A stretch of 64,000 bases of DNA from Smallanthus sonchifolius (taxonomy: Eukaryota; Streptophyta; Magnoliopsida; Asterales; Asteraceae). The stretch is taken from NCBI GenBank assembly GCA_023525975.1, contig CM042034.1, forward strand, positions 65,469,279 to 65,533,278, in the 5' to 3' direction. Below, piece after piece: positions 33,401 to 45,380 of the stretch. The position numbers were made by a program, and so were the translations under genes. The notes beneath the pieces were generated by a model that made no database searches, was not told where the DNA came from, and was given only the letters and a program-made list of their open reading frames with translations. Within the stretch, counting starts at the first letter, position 1; the number at the start of each line of letters is the position of its first letter.

Positions 33401-35436
33401 CAAGTTAGATTACGGAAACGAACTAACACATTTGAAGTATGCGGCTAAATGGTTCAGCCGCAAACTTTGATTAACCGTAAACTTTAATTAGAACCGCAAA
33501 CTTTGATTAAACCGCAAACATTATAATTAAACTGCAATTTCATGTTAAACCGCAAACTTCATGGTTAACCGTAAATTTCATGGTTAACCGCAAACTTCAG
33601 CGAATCGCAAACTTTTGAGAAACAAACTGCAAACTTTTAAACACTCAAAAATCTTGAATTTTTAAAAGGTTTCAGTTTGGATTTTCAGGAGATTTGGGGT
33701 CGCCACGAGATTGCGACCAAAACCATTGGACCAATTTCATAAATAACATCAATTTTAATGGTCAATTTGGTCAAACGGGACTATGTTCAAGCTTGGTTAT
33801 GGTCAAGTAAATTCAATTGCTTCAAGATCAGGAGTCCAAGTCCAATCCTTGTACCTTGATGAGCGCCTACACTTCTTTAACAAGAATATAGCAACAAGTT
33901 CACACAGAGGTCAAGTAAACGGTTCTAGCAAATGAAAACAGAGTATGCGGCTGAGAAAGAGAATTGAAGTATACGGTTGATGTAATCTAAAAACCGCAAA
34001 CTTCAAAGCTATTTATAGAGAAACTTCAAGTATGCGGCCCCGCATCAAGTATGAAGCCACATACTTTTGTTATGCCTTGAATTTTTAGAAATCCTTTCAT
34101 TTTGAATTATTAGGTCAAGTAGGAACAGTAATTTTGATACTTATGAATTACAAACAAAGATAAAATTAAAATAACTTAACTAAGCTAAAAACACAAACTA
34201 TTTTTGAGAGAGACTATGTTATGGGATCATATCATCCTAGGGTAGACTAAACTATACTTATCAGCCGCTCATTTTCTTAGACAGGTCTCGATGATTGCCA
34301 ATATATTGTCCTTCTAAACTCAAGCCTTTATACCTCAGTTTACAAGTAGCAGTGAATGAATTTATCATGTTTTCTGGGTAAGTGTTATTCAAGACTTAGT
34401 GGGTCCCACACTCATATCTCAGAATCCTGCATTTATTTTAGTGTGAATTAGATGAGTTTTTGAGGAACTGACTGGACCCCACAACTTATCGGATAAGCCT
34501 TCCCTTCCTCATGATCTTTTGAGCACCTAAATATAACTAAATGAACATAACTAGCACGGGTCAAAGGACTGTTCAGGAGATCTCTGACAAATTTGAGTAC
34601 AAACATAGCGCGACGGACTTACATGTTCACAAACAGTAAATGCTCAGGATCATTGCACTACGGACTTACATGTCTTGATAAGAGATTCCTTCCCAGACCC
34701 ATGTTCCCAAAGAGAAAAATATTTACATGTATACTAATATGTACGTCTTTTAACATATCTTTTTGAATTTTCCTATAGCACGACATTAACATTGCGTGTC
34801 TTTTTGCTCACAATTTGTTTTGCACTTTCATTGAGTGCCTTTTCACCTAATGCATGTCATTGCATGTCTTTTATCTATATACACATATATATATGGACTT
34901 GTATCAAGTCAGCTCGCAACCCCTTTGTGAAGAGTCTCGGCTCGTGCAGTCCAGAGATAGTATGTTCATCCACAGTTCATCAACCTTTATGTGTAAGTGT
35001 TCAATTATTAACAGGAAATAAATATTCTACCAATCTATGAGATGTTCCCCACTAAAGTATTATCTTTATGTTTAAGTGAAACACTATCATGCTATCCTTT
35101 CAGTTTTAGCAGAGCCTATCAACATATCACCCTAAGATCCTGATCTTTTCAACTACAGACCTTACATAAGATGATCCAACCTCTAGAATGATGTACTATC
35201 ATTTCCCAATAGACAGAGTTCTCAATTTTTCTTAATAGAAAGACTTTCTTAACAAGCACAATATTTTTGAAATTTATTTTTTAAATATAAAGATGAAACT
35301 AGAAACTTAAACCGAAAATCTTTTTGGCGTTTTTAGGAAAATTTTCCCACTAAACTTTTGCATTTATGAAATAAATCAAAATTTAAACAAGCTAAAAACT
35401 AAGAGAGATATTTTTAGTGACCGAGCCTGCGACCTT
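33383..35436 (-). other. Element C pol-ORF3 spacer, noncoding but conserved with element E
   Basis: No coding frame. The block at about 34370-35160 is homologous to 8880-9690 of element E. Donor-like GTAAGT words (minus strand, 34664-34669 and 34617-34622) sit in duplicated CATGTAAGTCCGT motifs, as in E. From about 33420 to 33640, just upstream of ORF3, the word AACCGCAAACTT recurs about ten times, the counterpart of the AACCCAAGTTTA tract of E. Confidence 0.75.
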
Positions 35437-38400
35437 TTAATAAAAATAAATCATTTTCAAACATTCAACCAGAAAGTTGAATCTTGCCAAATCAAAGGCC
35501 TTTGTAAAAATGTTAGCGACATTCTTATCAGTAGATACTTGCTCCAGATGCATGAGTTTTCTTTCAAAACAGTCACGAATATGATGCACTCTAATGTCTA
35601 TGTGTTTAGTTTTAGAGTGTTGGACCGGATTCTTAACAATTTGCAAAGCAGCCTCATTATCATAGAAAATAGTAGAGTCACAGAAATTCAAACCATAATC
35701 CAGCAATTGGTGTTGCATCCATATAACCTGGGAGCAGCATGCGGATGCGGCGACATATTCAGCTTCAGCAGTAGAAGTCGAAACGGTGGTCTGTTTCTTG
35801 CACTGCCATGAGACGAGTCTCTCCCAAAGAAACTGACACCCTCCAGTTATGGATTTTCTATCCAGATTGCATCCTCCATGATCACTGTCAGTAAAAGCAA
35901 ACAAGTTAAATTCTGAATCTTTTGGATACCAAAGGCCTGGTCGAGGCTTTCCCTTCAAGTATTTAAAACTTCTTTTGACAACATTAAGGTGAGAAAGTTT
36001 CGTATTAGCCTGATATCGTGCACACTGGAAAAACGCAAACATGATGTCTGGACGGCTAGTTGTCAGGTACATTAACGAGCCAATCATTGACCTGTAGAGA
36101 TGTTGGTCAATTCATGGTTCGCCTAGATCTGGAGTAAGAACATGACGTGTTGCCATAGGTGTTGAGGCTGGTTTGGAGTCAGTAAAATTGAACTTGAAAA
36201 GAATGTCCATAACATATTTTTCCTGGTGAATTAAAATGCCATCATCACTCTGTCTAACCTGCAACCCCAAAAAGAAAGTCATCTCTCCCATTGAACTCAT
36301 TTCAAACTTTTTCTTCATAACTTCTTCAAACTCTTTGCATAGTTCAGCATTCGTTGATCCAAAGTTGATGTCATCAACATAGATTTGGACAAGAATAAGA
36401 TCGTTCCCCAACTTCTTGATGAACAGTGTTTGATCTATGTCTCCCCGAGTATAACCATTTGCAAGAAGGTGCTCTATCAGAGTGGCATACCATGCACGTG
36501 GTGCTTGATTTGGGTCTTCAAATCCTGGTGGTTGACACACGTAGATTTCTTCTTGAACCTTTCCGTATAATAATGTTGTCTTCACATCCATTTGAAATAC
36601 CTTGAAATTCATATACGAGGCATAGGCCAAAAATATTCGGATGGCCTCGAGTCTTGCAACCGATGCAAACACTTCTTCATAATCTATCCCTTCTTGCTGG
36701 TAAAATCCTTGCACAACCAGTCGTGCTTTGTTCTGAATAATGATACCACTGTCATCTTTCTTGTTTCTGTAATCCCAACGAGTATCGATGGGCAACTTGT
36801 CGTGTGGTAGCGGCACAAGTTCCCAAACATTCAATTTTTCAAACTGCAACAGCTCTTCCTGCATAGCCTCCACCCAACTTGCGTCACTCAAAGCCATTTT
36901 AATGTTCTTTGGCTCAACCTGAGATATAAAGGCAGAGTATAGGCAGATATTGATTACTCCGGATTTGCTTCTTGTTCTCACCCCGTTAGAGAAAGGACCA
37001 ATGATGTCCTCTACAGGATGATCTTTATGAATTCTTGATTGTGGAATTTCTTCTTCCTGTATCGTTTCAGGTAAGTTGGTGATATGTTGATCTTCTTCTT
37101 CAGTAATGGGAACCGGCTCCTCAATAACATTTGTTTCAGGAAGTAAGGCTTGTGATGAACGATCACTACCAGATGTATCATCTTCCTGTGAAGCAGTGCT
37201 GCTGCCAGATGCAACAGTCTCTTGAGAGGCAGGATTGCTGCCAGATGCAATATTTTCTTGTGAGGGTGATTTGGAAGCTTTAGAAAGCGAAGGTGATGCA
37301 TTATCAGGGTTTTCATCTATTCTGTAATCTTCTATGATGTATCTGTAGAAGCTATCATCTGTCACGTCACAAGCATCAGAATGAACATTAAACAACTTAA
37401 AAACAGAATCATAATCAAATAACCAATTTGGACCAGAATCCACATCGGTTTTGTTGAGCTCCTGCCAGTCAATGTAGTATGATTCCACAATCTACTTTGT
37501 TCTCTTATTGTACACTCTGTAAGCTGTCTTGATGGACGAGTATCCAACAAAATAACATTCATCGTCTTTTGCATCAAACTTGGACCCAACAGTATCATTA
37601 TGAAACAGTGTGCATAGGCATCCAAATGCTCTAAAGTGACCAACTTTCGGATTTTGTTTAAACATGATCTCATAGGGAGTCTTCAATTGATGCTTGTTGA
37701 ACAGCACCCTGTTCTGCACATAGCATGCAGTGTTGATTGCTTCAGCCCAAAAGAATACTGGCAATTTGGAGTCGGAAATCATGGTTCTTGCAGCCTCTAT
37801 GAGAGTATGATTTCTCCGTTCAACAACTCCATTTTGTTGAGGAGTTATAGCAGCACTGAACTGTCTTGCAATTCCCTTTTCAGCACAACAGCTATCAAGG
37901 ACTTCGTTACGAAATTCTGTCCCGTTATCGCTTCTGATAATCTTGATCTTCAAGTTTAGTTGATTTTCAACATGTATCATGAACTGCTTAAGAAGTTCTG
38001 CAGTCTCACTTTTCTTACTAAAAAAGAACACCCAAGTAAATCGTGAGTAATCATCAGTAACAACAAGACAATAAGATTTCTTCCCAAGACTCATCACACT
38101 TACGGGACCAAACAGATCCATGTGAAGTAACTATAAAACAGATTCTATTGAATTAAACAACTTGGGTTTGTGTGGTCGTTTATGCTGTTTGCCTTTAGCA
38201 CAAGAAATACATTTTTCAACCTCACAAAATTCTTTTAAAGGCAAACCGAACACGTGTGCTCCTTTAGCAATTCTATTCAGGTTTTTCAAATTTATGTGAC
38301 CTAAACGACAATTCCAGAGCATGGAATCATTTTCAGGCGCTTTTGAAAACAAGCAAGTATTTGTTAAAGCTGACTCACTATTCATATCCAACAAATATGA

Positions 38401-38765
38401 GTCCTTACACCTCGGTGTTCTCATTAAAATCCACTCCTCAGGGATGAGAAACCCTGGTTTTAAAATCAGACATTCTTTATCAATAAAATGAGTTGAAAAC
38501 TTTTTGTCACAAATTTGAGACACACTTAGCAAGCTGTGATTCAATTCAAACACATAATTCACATCTTCAAAACAGAAAGTACCATTAGTAACAGTACCTT
38601 TCATGGCAATTTTCCCACATTTATCTCCTGCAAAGGAAACATACCCTCCATCAAACATTTTAATATCGTGAAGCTGAGAGATATCTCATGTCATGTGCCG
38701 GGAACAACCACTATCAACATACCAGAGGTTGTTGACATCCTAGGCTGTCCCTGCATGGTAGAACA
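35437..38765 (-). pseudogene. Element C pol: protease, integrase, RT, RNase H, broken
   Basis: Protease has YVDSGCSRHMT then a stop (about 38685-38730). The pre-integrase zinc region has WNCRLGHINLKNLNRIAKG. Integrase has its acidic positions in LHMDLFGP, RSDNGTEF and NGVVERRN (about 37815-38125). RT (36112-37488 frame) has YVDDINFGST (about 36360-36390). RNase H (35437-36087) has STAEAEYVAAS and DNEAA. Integrase, RT and RNase H share one frame, broken only by stops at 38131, 37492 and 36112. By comparison with E, RT has an in-frame deletion of about 17 codons at 36500-36520, between GFEDPN and QAPRAWY, which removes a conserved part of the palm. The enzyme would be inactive. Confidence 0.9.
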
Positions 38766-38778
38766 CATTAGTTAGTAA
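38748..38778 (-). promoter_or_regulatory. Candidate 3' splice site over the element C gag/pol junction
   Basis: On the element strand TTACTAACTAATGTGTTCTACCATGCAG|GGAC. A perfect TACTAAC branch consensus (38771-38777) overlaps the gag stop (38768-38770), and the AG is at 38751-38752. It matches element E in place and spacing. Confidence 0.5.
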
Positions 38779-40750
38779 TTGGAACCCAAGCCATGGTTGT
38801 CTTGGGTTGCCCTAAATCATCCAGGTATGAAACTTCTTGCAATTTCATATCTCTTTTGTCATTGAACTCAACTGGTGTTGTTTGCACAATAGGTTTTCTT
38901 TTCCACACAGCCTTTTGTTTTTCAAAATTTGAGCTTACTGTTGGAGTGACTACCTTTTCTTTACCATTTTCAGATTTTATGGGTTTCTCAACTTTCTTTT
39001 GTTTATGTTTGAAAGCATTATTTTCTTTAACAGGACGTTGAGATTTGTGCACAAAACCAGTTCTTTTATCCGATTGTTTATCATTGGGCCTTTTGTAAGG
39101 TTGGGCCATGTGTCCTTTAGACATTTGTGGCCTTTTAAAATTTTTATCCCTTTGATTAACATTCGGACATCTATCAGAGTGTTCACGATTGTGAACGCAG
39201 TTTCGAGCAAAGTGTCCAGGATTTCCACAGACATAACACATTTTCCTTCTTGGATACGGGGCATAGTATCCAGTGTCCCATGATGATGACCATTGAGGAG
39301 AAGTGGTGAAGTAACCTGCAATTTCACAGTTCCTAGAAAACATTCTATTATGCATTTGATCATCATTATAATTTCTATGATTTGACGTAAAAGTACTTCT
39401 ATCAGCATTCCTAACGTTTTGTTCAAAAGCACGATGATGATTATCAAATTTAGCATAAAACTCGCTTTTGGTAAAACGTTGAGGCCTTTTCTTTGAATCA
39501 CACTGACTTGTGGATGGTTTACTGCTTTCACGATTTGATGAGCAGTTTTTGTTTTTGATAAATTTTTTATTCTTACCATTCACAAACTATGCCTTTTCAT
39601 TTTCTAAAGTCCCACCATTCACAAAGATGGATTTTTTTGTTGTTCTTAACAGCACAATTTTAAAATCAACATTCAAACCAGAATTAACAAAAGTAGCAGA
39701 CTTAGAAAAACCAGAATTAGAAAAACCAGACAAAGTATTTTTGAAAGACAAAGACTTTGAATTAAAAACACGATCCTCCTCCTCATCATCACTCCCACAA
39801 TCCTCCACTATACCCATTACTAATCCTGTTGCTGCACAAGACTTAGATGGGTTAGAAACGTTCACATGTTGTACTAAAGGACCACTAGTCACGGGAGTGG
39901 ACTGTGTGGATGAAGAAGATTGAACTGGTTTACAGCCTACACCATACTCCATTTTAACATATTCATGTTGAACACTTAGCATGGGAGTAAAATTGCCATT
40001 GAAAGGATGTTCAACAGCATGATAGCCTAATCCTGGATTTTCTACTTTCCTGACTTGAGAGTCTATCATGTCATAGACTACAGCTCGAGAGTGGTCAATT
40101 TTCTCGATTGTCAACTTAGTGTTTGCCAATTGAGTCACAGCGTCATTCAGCTTTAGACTAAGGTCGTCTATTCGTTTTAGTGCATCACGATAAAGACATT
40201 CCTTATTGCTAAAATCCATTTCAAGTTTTGAAAAATAAATTTTTCCTGCATCAATTTTATCTTTAAACAATTTTTTAGAACGCTTGTACTCGGCATTGGC
40301 ATACCTAAGTTGATTTATTTCTTTTAAGAGCAGTTCATTATCATACTTATATCTGTTTACTTTTTCAACACATTTATTAGAATAGAAATCAGTATGTACC
40401 TCAGAGTCTTCAATCTTTGCCATGAGAGCATGAATTGACACCTTCATCGACAGCTCATGAATCTGATCTCCCCAATCATATCCTGCAGTCTACTGACTCA
40501 CTAATGCTTTGCTATTTCCATCTACAACTTTTCCCTTTTCTTTCGCATCAGAACTGCTTGACGAACTCCCCTTCTCCACTTTAGGCTCTGGGCATTCCCT
40601 AGCGAAGTGACCAGGTTTGCTGCAATTGAAGCATCTCAGATTGGATTTGTCAAAACCTATCTGTTTTAAACCAGACTCCATCCCTTCAAACGAATTTCTG
40701 CCAGTTCTCTTGATAAACCTCTTAGCACGATAAACCTCTTCCAGAACCGC
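38768..40750 (-). pseudogene. Element C gag, N-terminal part missing
   Basis: The frame is recognisable from about 40750 (EEVYRAKRFIKRTGR, matching VFRAKNFINKTGK of E). Knuckle one, CFNCSKPGHFAREC, is at about 40593-40634. A long Lys/Leu-rich helical segment follows (about 40070-40440), then an acidic DDEEED stretch, then knuckle two, CYVCGNPGHFARNC (about 39198-39242), and a Lys-rich tail ending AWVPITN. Single in-frame stops at 40490 and 39587 split three otherwise continuous frames. The capsid-coding ~300 codons present in E are absent: only about 230 nt lie between this frame and the PBS, so an internal deletion removed the gag start. Confidence 0.85.
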
Positions 40751-40977
40751 AAATTTGCATATTTTGAAATTAACAGTAAATTACCTCGATTTTCAGGCCA
40801 AGTATCCACTAATTAGGCCGTAAACTTCAATAATAGTGACGAAACACAATTTCGAGTCCTGTAACTGTCCAGAAACTCTCCAAAAAGCACAAGTCAGTTT
40901 AACAAATGCCAAAAACAGTAACTTTGATACCTCACGAGTCAAAGAAATCTGTTGTAAGCTTCACAAATGAGCGCTAT

Positions 40978-40992
40978 GGATCTGATACCAAT
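40978..40992 (-). promoter_or_regulatory. Element C primer-binding site
   Basis: TTGGTATCAGATCC on the element strand beside the LTR; it departs from TTGGTATCAGAGC at one base. Confidence 0.75.
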
Positions 40993-41380
40993 TGTAAGGT
41001 CCGGATTCTTGAGGATCTTCAAACAACGATTTCAACAGCGTGTTGAACGTGGCGGAAACAGACTCGACACGTGACTTGTAGATATAATCAAAGAGGATGA
41101 GACACAATTTCAACAATCAAACGATTTGTATATTGATATGAATACTGAATCCACAATACATATCGTTCAACAACTCGTCTAACCGATTACAATAATCAAA
41201 ACATCTATTTAAACTAATCGGCTGGGCCTGGGCCGCATACTCCAAGTATGCGGTTGGGGAGCCGCATACTTGAAGTATACGGCTGGGCCTGAAGTATGCA
41301 GCTGCATACTTCACAAAACTTGTCTTCTGTACATCCCGGTAATCTCTTGATGCGTTAGCCTATTAGGTTCGATCCTTACA
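40993..41380 (-). repeat. Element C 5' LTR
   Basis: 388 bp, TGTAAGGTCC...GATCCTTACA, partner of the split 3' LTR. It contains the palindromic CCGCATACTTGAAGTATaCGG region with an extra 19 bp. Several substitutions separate it from the 3' copy, so C is older than B, which sits in it. Confidence 0.92.
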
Positions 41381-41499
41381 ATGGCCCAGAATTAAACAGA
41401 AATAGAAATTACAATACTGAAATTACAAATACAGAAACTAAACTAACATTGTTCAAAACACAATAATGAAACAGCTTAACAGAATTACATAACTCTACA
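41381..41499 (-). repeat. Element D 5' LTR, right piece
   Basis: This is the continuation of 19397-19832 after element C. It ends CTCTACA at 41499, inverted match to TGTAG at 19397. The boundary is inferred from the terminal bases only. Confidence 0.4.
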
Positions 41500-42287
41500 T
41501 GTTGAACTTGTTGTGAATTTGGGAGAAATGGAGCCCATAGTGGTGTGCTGTGATCACGACGGTCTCGATTAGCCGATTGCGTTGCGGTTTCTAGGTTCAA
41601 TTTTACGTCACTGATTCAAACACATCTGTTTGGGCTACTCCGACTAATACGACGGAAGCGATGATTCTCCGACATCATAAAACCAACATCAGTGGTTGGA
41701 TAAGAGGTGGATTCTGTAATGCGTGAGAGTTCAAATTGAACTAACTGAATATTATACAATGATCATGGCTAACAACACTAGAATTTTCCATGATATACAT
41801 CGAGTTTAGATTCATAAGGTCCCCTTTTTTACTCCACTATTCACCATTGTTCATATTGATCAAGAGCTAACAACCACGATTTATGAACAGAGACAAGGAA
41901 ATGTTCGTAGATAAAAAAAGAGAGAGAGAGAACAGTCACGCTCTGTAAGTTCGGGTGACGTCTTATAAAGCACGAAAATACGTAAAAAGAAAAATACCAA
42001 ACACCAAGGATGAAAATAATATTTTACTTTAAAAAAATTGAGATCCTTTTGACCACCTAGTTTGCTTTAGAGATTCAACTAGTCCAACCATTAACAAGCC
42101 GTTTCTGAAATAAGAAAGAAAAATGAGAGTTGTTAATATTTTCAATGGTCGTTACTTCTATGTAATTACGGACGGTCTAGATCCACCCTAATTCGTTACT
42201 AAACTTAACATAAAGACAACCATCCACTAATCCCGTCCCCCAAATTCCCAATCTCCCTTCCAACACAACCACCGCCGCCTACCAACG
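41500..42287 (+). other. Upstream region of the UGT-like gene
   Basis: Noncoding. It has a (GA)n stretch at 41921-41932, a TATA-like CTTATAAAGC at 41961-41970 and a C-rich, CT-rich leader from about 42225. These could be promoter and 5' UTR of the gene at 42288. The distance from the TATA-like box to the ATG is about 320 nt. Confidence 0.35.
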
Positions 42288-43686
42288 ATGCCGATCTCCG
42301 ACATCACCTCCGGATCTCACGTTCTAATCTTCCCCTACCCCGCCCAAGGCCACATGCTTTCCCTCCTCGATCTCACCCACCAATTAGCCCTCAGAAATGT
42401 CTCCATCACCATCCTAATCACTCCCAAAAACCTACCCACCCTATCCCCCCTCCTCTCCACCCACCCAACCACCATCACCACTCTCTTCCTCCCCCTCCCA
42501 CCCCAACCCTCCATCCCCCCGGGCATCGAAAACGTCAAAGACCTTCCAGTCAACGCCTTCAAGGCCATGATGGTTGCCTTAGGCGATCTCTATAACCCAA
42601 TTTTACACTGGTTCCGTAACCACCCTTCTCCCCCGGTAGCCATCATCTCCGACTTCTTTCTGGGGTGGACCCACCACCTCGCCGGCGAGCTCGGAATCCG
42701 ACGGTACACGTTCTCTCCGTCCGGTGCGCAGGTCTCTGTTTGTTATATTCTCCCTATGGAGATACCAACCCAAAAGGGTAAATTTGGAAAATGAAAATGA
42801 GGTGGTGAAGTTTTCTAAAATTCCGAACTCGCCGGAATATTGTTGGTGGCAGCTGTCGCCGATTTACCGGAGCTATGTGGAAGGGGACCCGGAGTCGGAG
42901 TTTATAAAAGAAGGGTTTCTTGCTAATATTGCGAGTTGGGGAATTGTGATCAACTCGTTCACTGAGTTGGAACGGGTTTACGTTGAGCGTGGAACTCGGG
43001 CATGATCGCGTGTTTGCTGTTGGGCCCTTACTCCCTCCTGGAAATAATTTATTCGACCGGGGTAGGCCCAGCTCGAACGACGTGCTGTCGTGGCTCGGCA
43101 TGTGTGATGACCACACGGTGGTGTACGTTTGTTTTGGAAGTCAACTTGTGTTGACCAATACTCAAATGGAGGCCGTTGCGTTAGGGTTGGAAAAGAGTCG
43201 AGTCAAGTTTGTTTGGTCGGTGAAGGAACCAACGGTCAGACACGTGCCGCAGATTACGGACGGGTTCCGGCGGGGTTTGAAGAGCGTGTGACGGGGAGGG
43301 GTCTTGTGGTTAGGGGTTGGGCCACGCAAGTGGCGATACTTAGTCATGACTCGGTGGGGGTGTTTTTGACTCATTGTGGGTGGAACTCGATCATGGAGGC
43401 GGTGGCGGTCGGGGTTTTGATGCTGACGTGGCCGATGAGTGCGGACCAGTTTTCCAATGCGACGCTGTTGCATGAGTTGAAAGTGGGGATCAGAGTATGT
43501 GAGGGAGCGGAGACAGTTCCTGACTCGGACGAGTTAGCCGAGTTGTTTGGAAAATCAGTGAGTGAGGAGACTCGGTTGGAGAGAGAACGAGCGAAGGCTT
43601 TTGCGATGGCAGCAAAGGAAGCAGTTGGGGACAAAGGGTGTTCAGTAGATGAATTGGATAGATTGGTGGCCAATTTGTTACATTAA
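42288..43686 (+). pseudogene. UDP-glycosyltransferase, UGT89-like, three frameshifts
   Basis: Single-exon family 1 glycosyltransferase, which moves sugar from a UDP-sugar to small plant metabolites in the cytosol. The start ATG follows a C-rich leader. The N-terminal frame (to about 42780) has the acceptor-side PYPAQGHMLSLLDL with the presumed catalytic His22 and SDFFLGWTHHLA with the presumed partner Asp. The middle (about 42780-42975) has YVEGDPESEFIKEGF and NSFTELERVYV, the next part has LGHDRVFAVGPLLPPG, and the last frame has a complete 44-codon PSPG box (43318-43449; WATQ...HCGWNS...ADQ). The terminal Gln favours UDP-glucose in family lore. VLMLTWPM.ADQ and VRVCEGA.TVPDSDEL resemble UGT89. 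Frames change near 42775, 42980 and 43260. Total length equals a normal UGT (~466 codons). It is a young pseudogene or an assembly-error case. Confidence 0.85.
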
Positions 43687-44496
43687 AGTATTTATTAAAT
43701 AGTTAGCAAAAGAAATAATGTTGCTTTTTGTTTAATTATATAAAAGATGTATGCAATAATTTTCTTAAATTAGTGAAATTTGGGTATTTAGTTACTTGGA
43801 TATTGGTTATTTAGCAAGAAATGAAGCTGATTTAAACAATTTGATTACTAACTAGGTTATATACCCATGTATTAAATGGATTGTTTAATAAAAAAATTAA
43901 AATATAATACTATGTAAAAAATTTAAAATAGTGTAAAATAAAAAATAAAATTCTTTATTTTTTTAATTAAGTAATAATTAGAATTTAAAATTTATATTAT
44001 TTTTTTGAAAAGAAAAAATATTAAGATAATTAAATTTTAAAATTCAAATTATTTAAAATAAAAAAATTAAAAAATTTTAATAAGAAAAAATATAATAATA
44101 ATACCTGACAATTTATTGGAATCATTCTCTAGAGTAAGGATATGTAAATTTCAAACAAATGTCGAATTTCTGACAAATATAAAAATGAATTTAATCAAAT
44201 GTTTTAGTCAAAACCTACGTTGTCATAAATGGAAACTTGGTATGGTTGCCGACCAAGAATACACTGTCATCTTTTTAATCGTTTTTGGGAAACTATGTTG
44301 GTTACGGAATAATATTTTTTTTTCCAACGAAATCGTAGTATTCCGTTTTTCATGCGACTATTAAGAGATATTTTTTACTCGAGACGTGCCACTGAATTTT
44401 TTTAAGTTACTTGAGATCGCTAGACAAAAAACTTGAAACGAGCTAGACGTTAACGAGCTCGAGCTTAAACATAATTTTGTTTACTGTACGAGCCTA
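43687..44496. other. AT-rich intergenic stretch
   Basis: 3' flank of the UGT-like gene, with very AT-rich sequence at 43880-44100. The 82-codon plus frame at 44116-44364 has no domain and is not called. Confidence 0.5.
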
Positions 44497-44636
44497 AGCC
44501 CGAGCAGTGGCGGAGCTTGAAGAAAAACGCAGGGGGACCGAATACGTATAAATTAACATTACTGAGCGAAAAATCGGGGAGGATGGGGGAGGGGGGACCT
44601 TCTGGGCCCTCACAAACCTCCGCCCCTGAGCCGGAG
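44497..44636. mobile_element. hAT-type MITE with 8-bp target duplication
   Basis: The 124-bp body 44505-44628 starts CAGTGGCGGAG and ends CCTCCGCCCCTG, inverted repeats with one mismatch in the first ten bases. It is flanked by AGCCCGAG (44497-44504) and AGCCGGAG (44629-44636), an 8-bp duplication with one mismatch. The CAGNGGCGGA end and 8-bp TSD are hAT hallmarks. No coding capacity. Confidence 0.72.
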
Positions 44637-45101
44637 CTTCAATTATCGAGCTTGAGCAGGGTCGCGAGCCTAACGGCCTATTATTTACATATTTTTTATT
44701 TAATACATATTTATATAACAATAATAAGAATAATTGCATATAAAATTCTTATAAAAATAACTAAATAATATTATTTGTTATATACAAAAAAATTATAATA
44801 AAAATATTTAAAAATATATATATATATATTAAATAATAAACGAGTCGAGCACTGTACCTGTTTCGTTCGTGGTTCAAGTTTGGGGTCAAAAGTGAAAGGT
44901 TAAGGAACCCGAGGATCGAAAACTAAATGGGTGGGGCTCCCTTATTACCTAGCAGTCGCCACCAGCCCTCATTCACCATCTAATTTGCGAAATTCGTTTT
45001 AAGAGAGAGTCAAGAAAAGCTTGTGAGAGAAAGCAAGTATCATTGTTTTTGGAAGCCTTCAAGAATTGGGATTATTGATAATCGTTCCTGCAGTGAAATC
45101 A
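44637..45101. other. Intergenic sequence
   Basis: AT-rich, with a (TA)n run at about 44815-44828. From 44930 the sequence is more balanced and may be the 5' UTR of the possible exon at 45102. Confidence 0.4.
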
Positions 45102-45124
45102 TGAATAAAGAGAGCCATTACACG
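45102..45124 (+). other. Possible orphan first exon with donor site
   Basis: ATGAATAAAGAGAGCCATTA then CACG|GTAAGAAT: a short open start followed by a strong plant donor, after an AG-rich leader. The downstream 250 nt lead straight into transposon debris, so any gene was probably cut off here. No product can be named. Confidence 0.22.
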
Positions 45125-45380
45125 GTAAGAATCGATCTAAATCTCGTGTTTATATTCGGTTAGGGTTTTGGGTGAAAACTGGGTTTTGATCTTAAAGTGT
45201 GAGTTTAAACGTGTGGAATGGTGTAAAAACAAAAAAAGGTTTGCTTAATAAAAGTTAGACAAGAGTTTTGGACGTAAAAAGTTACGGATTTCGATCAAAA
45301 ACAACGACTGAAACACTTGATGTTCAAGTGGCGACACTAGTCGCGATTCTTGTGGAGAAGTTGACGGCAATCATGTGGTG

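Larger units (their letters stand above)
19833..41380 (-). mobile_element. Element C: Sirevirus-like Ty1/copia retrotransposon, interrupted by element B
   Basis: The element is on the minus strand. The 5' LTR is 40993-41380 (388 bp) and the 3' LTR is 19833-20009 plus 30414-30605, split by element B. Ends are TGTAAGG...CCTTACA in plus orientation. Flanking pentamers ATGGT and ATGGC form a one-mismatch TSD. Net length without B is about 11.1 kb. The order is LTR, PBS, gag lacking its N-terminal part, pol, a 2-kb spacer, ORF3, PPT and LTR, matching element E in layout but not in LTR sequence. C is non-autonomous: the gag start is deleted, RT has an in-frame deletion, and stops occur throughout. 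Confidence 0.9.

Noticed and set aside
39510..39923. 137-codon plus-strand frame
   Set aside because: Antisense to the C gag frame, no domain.
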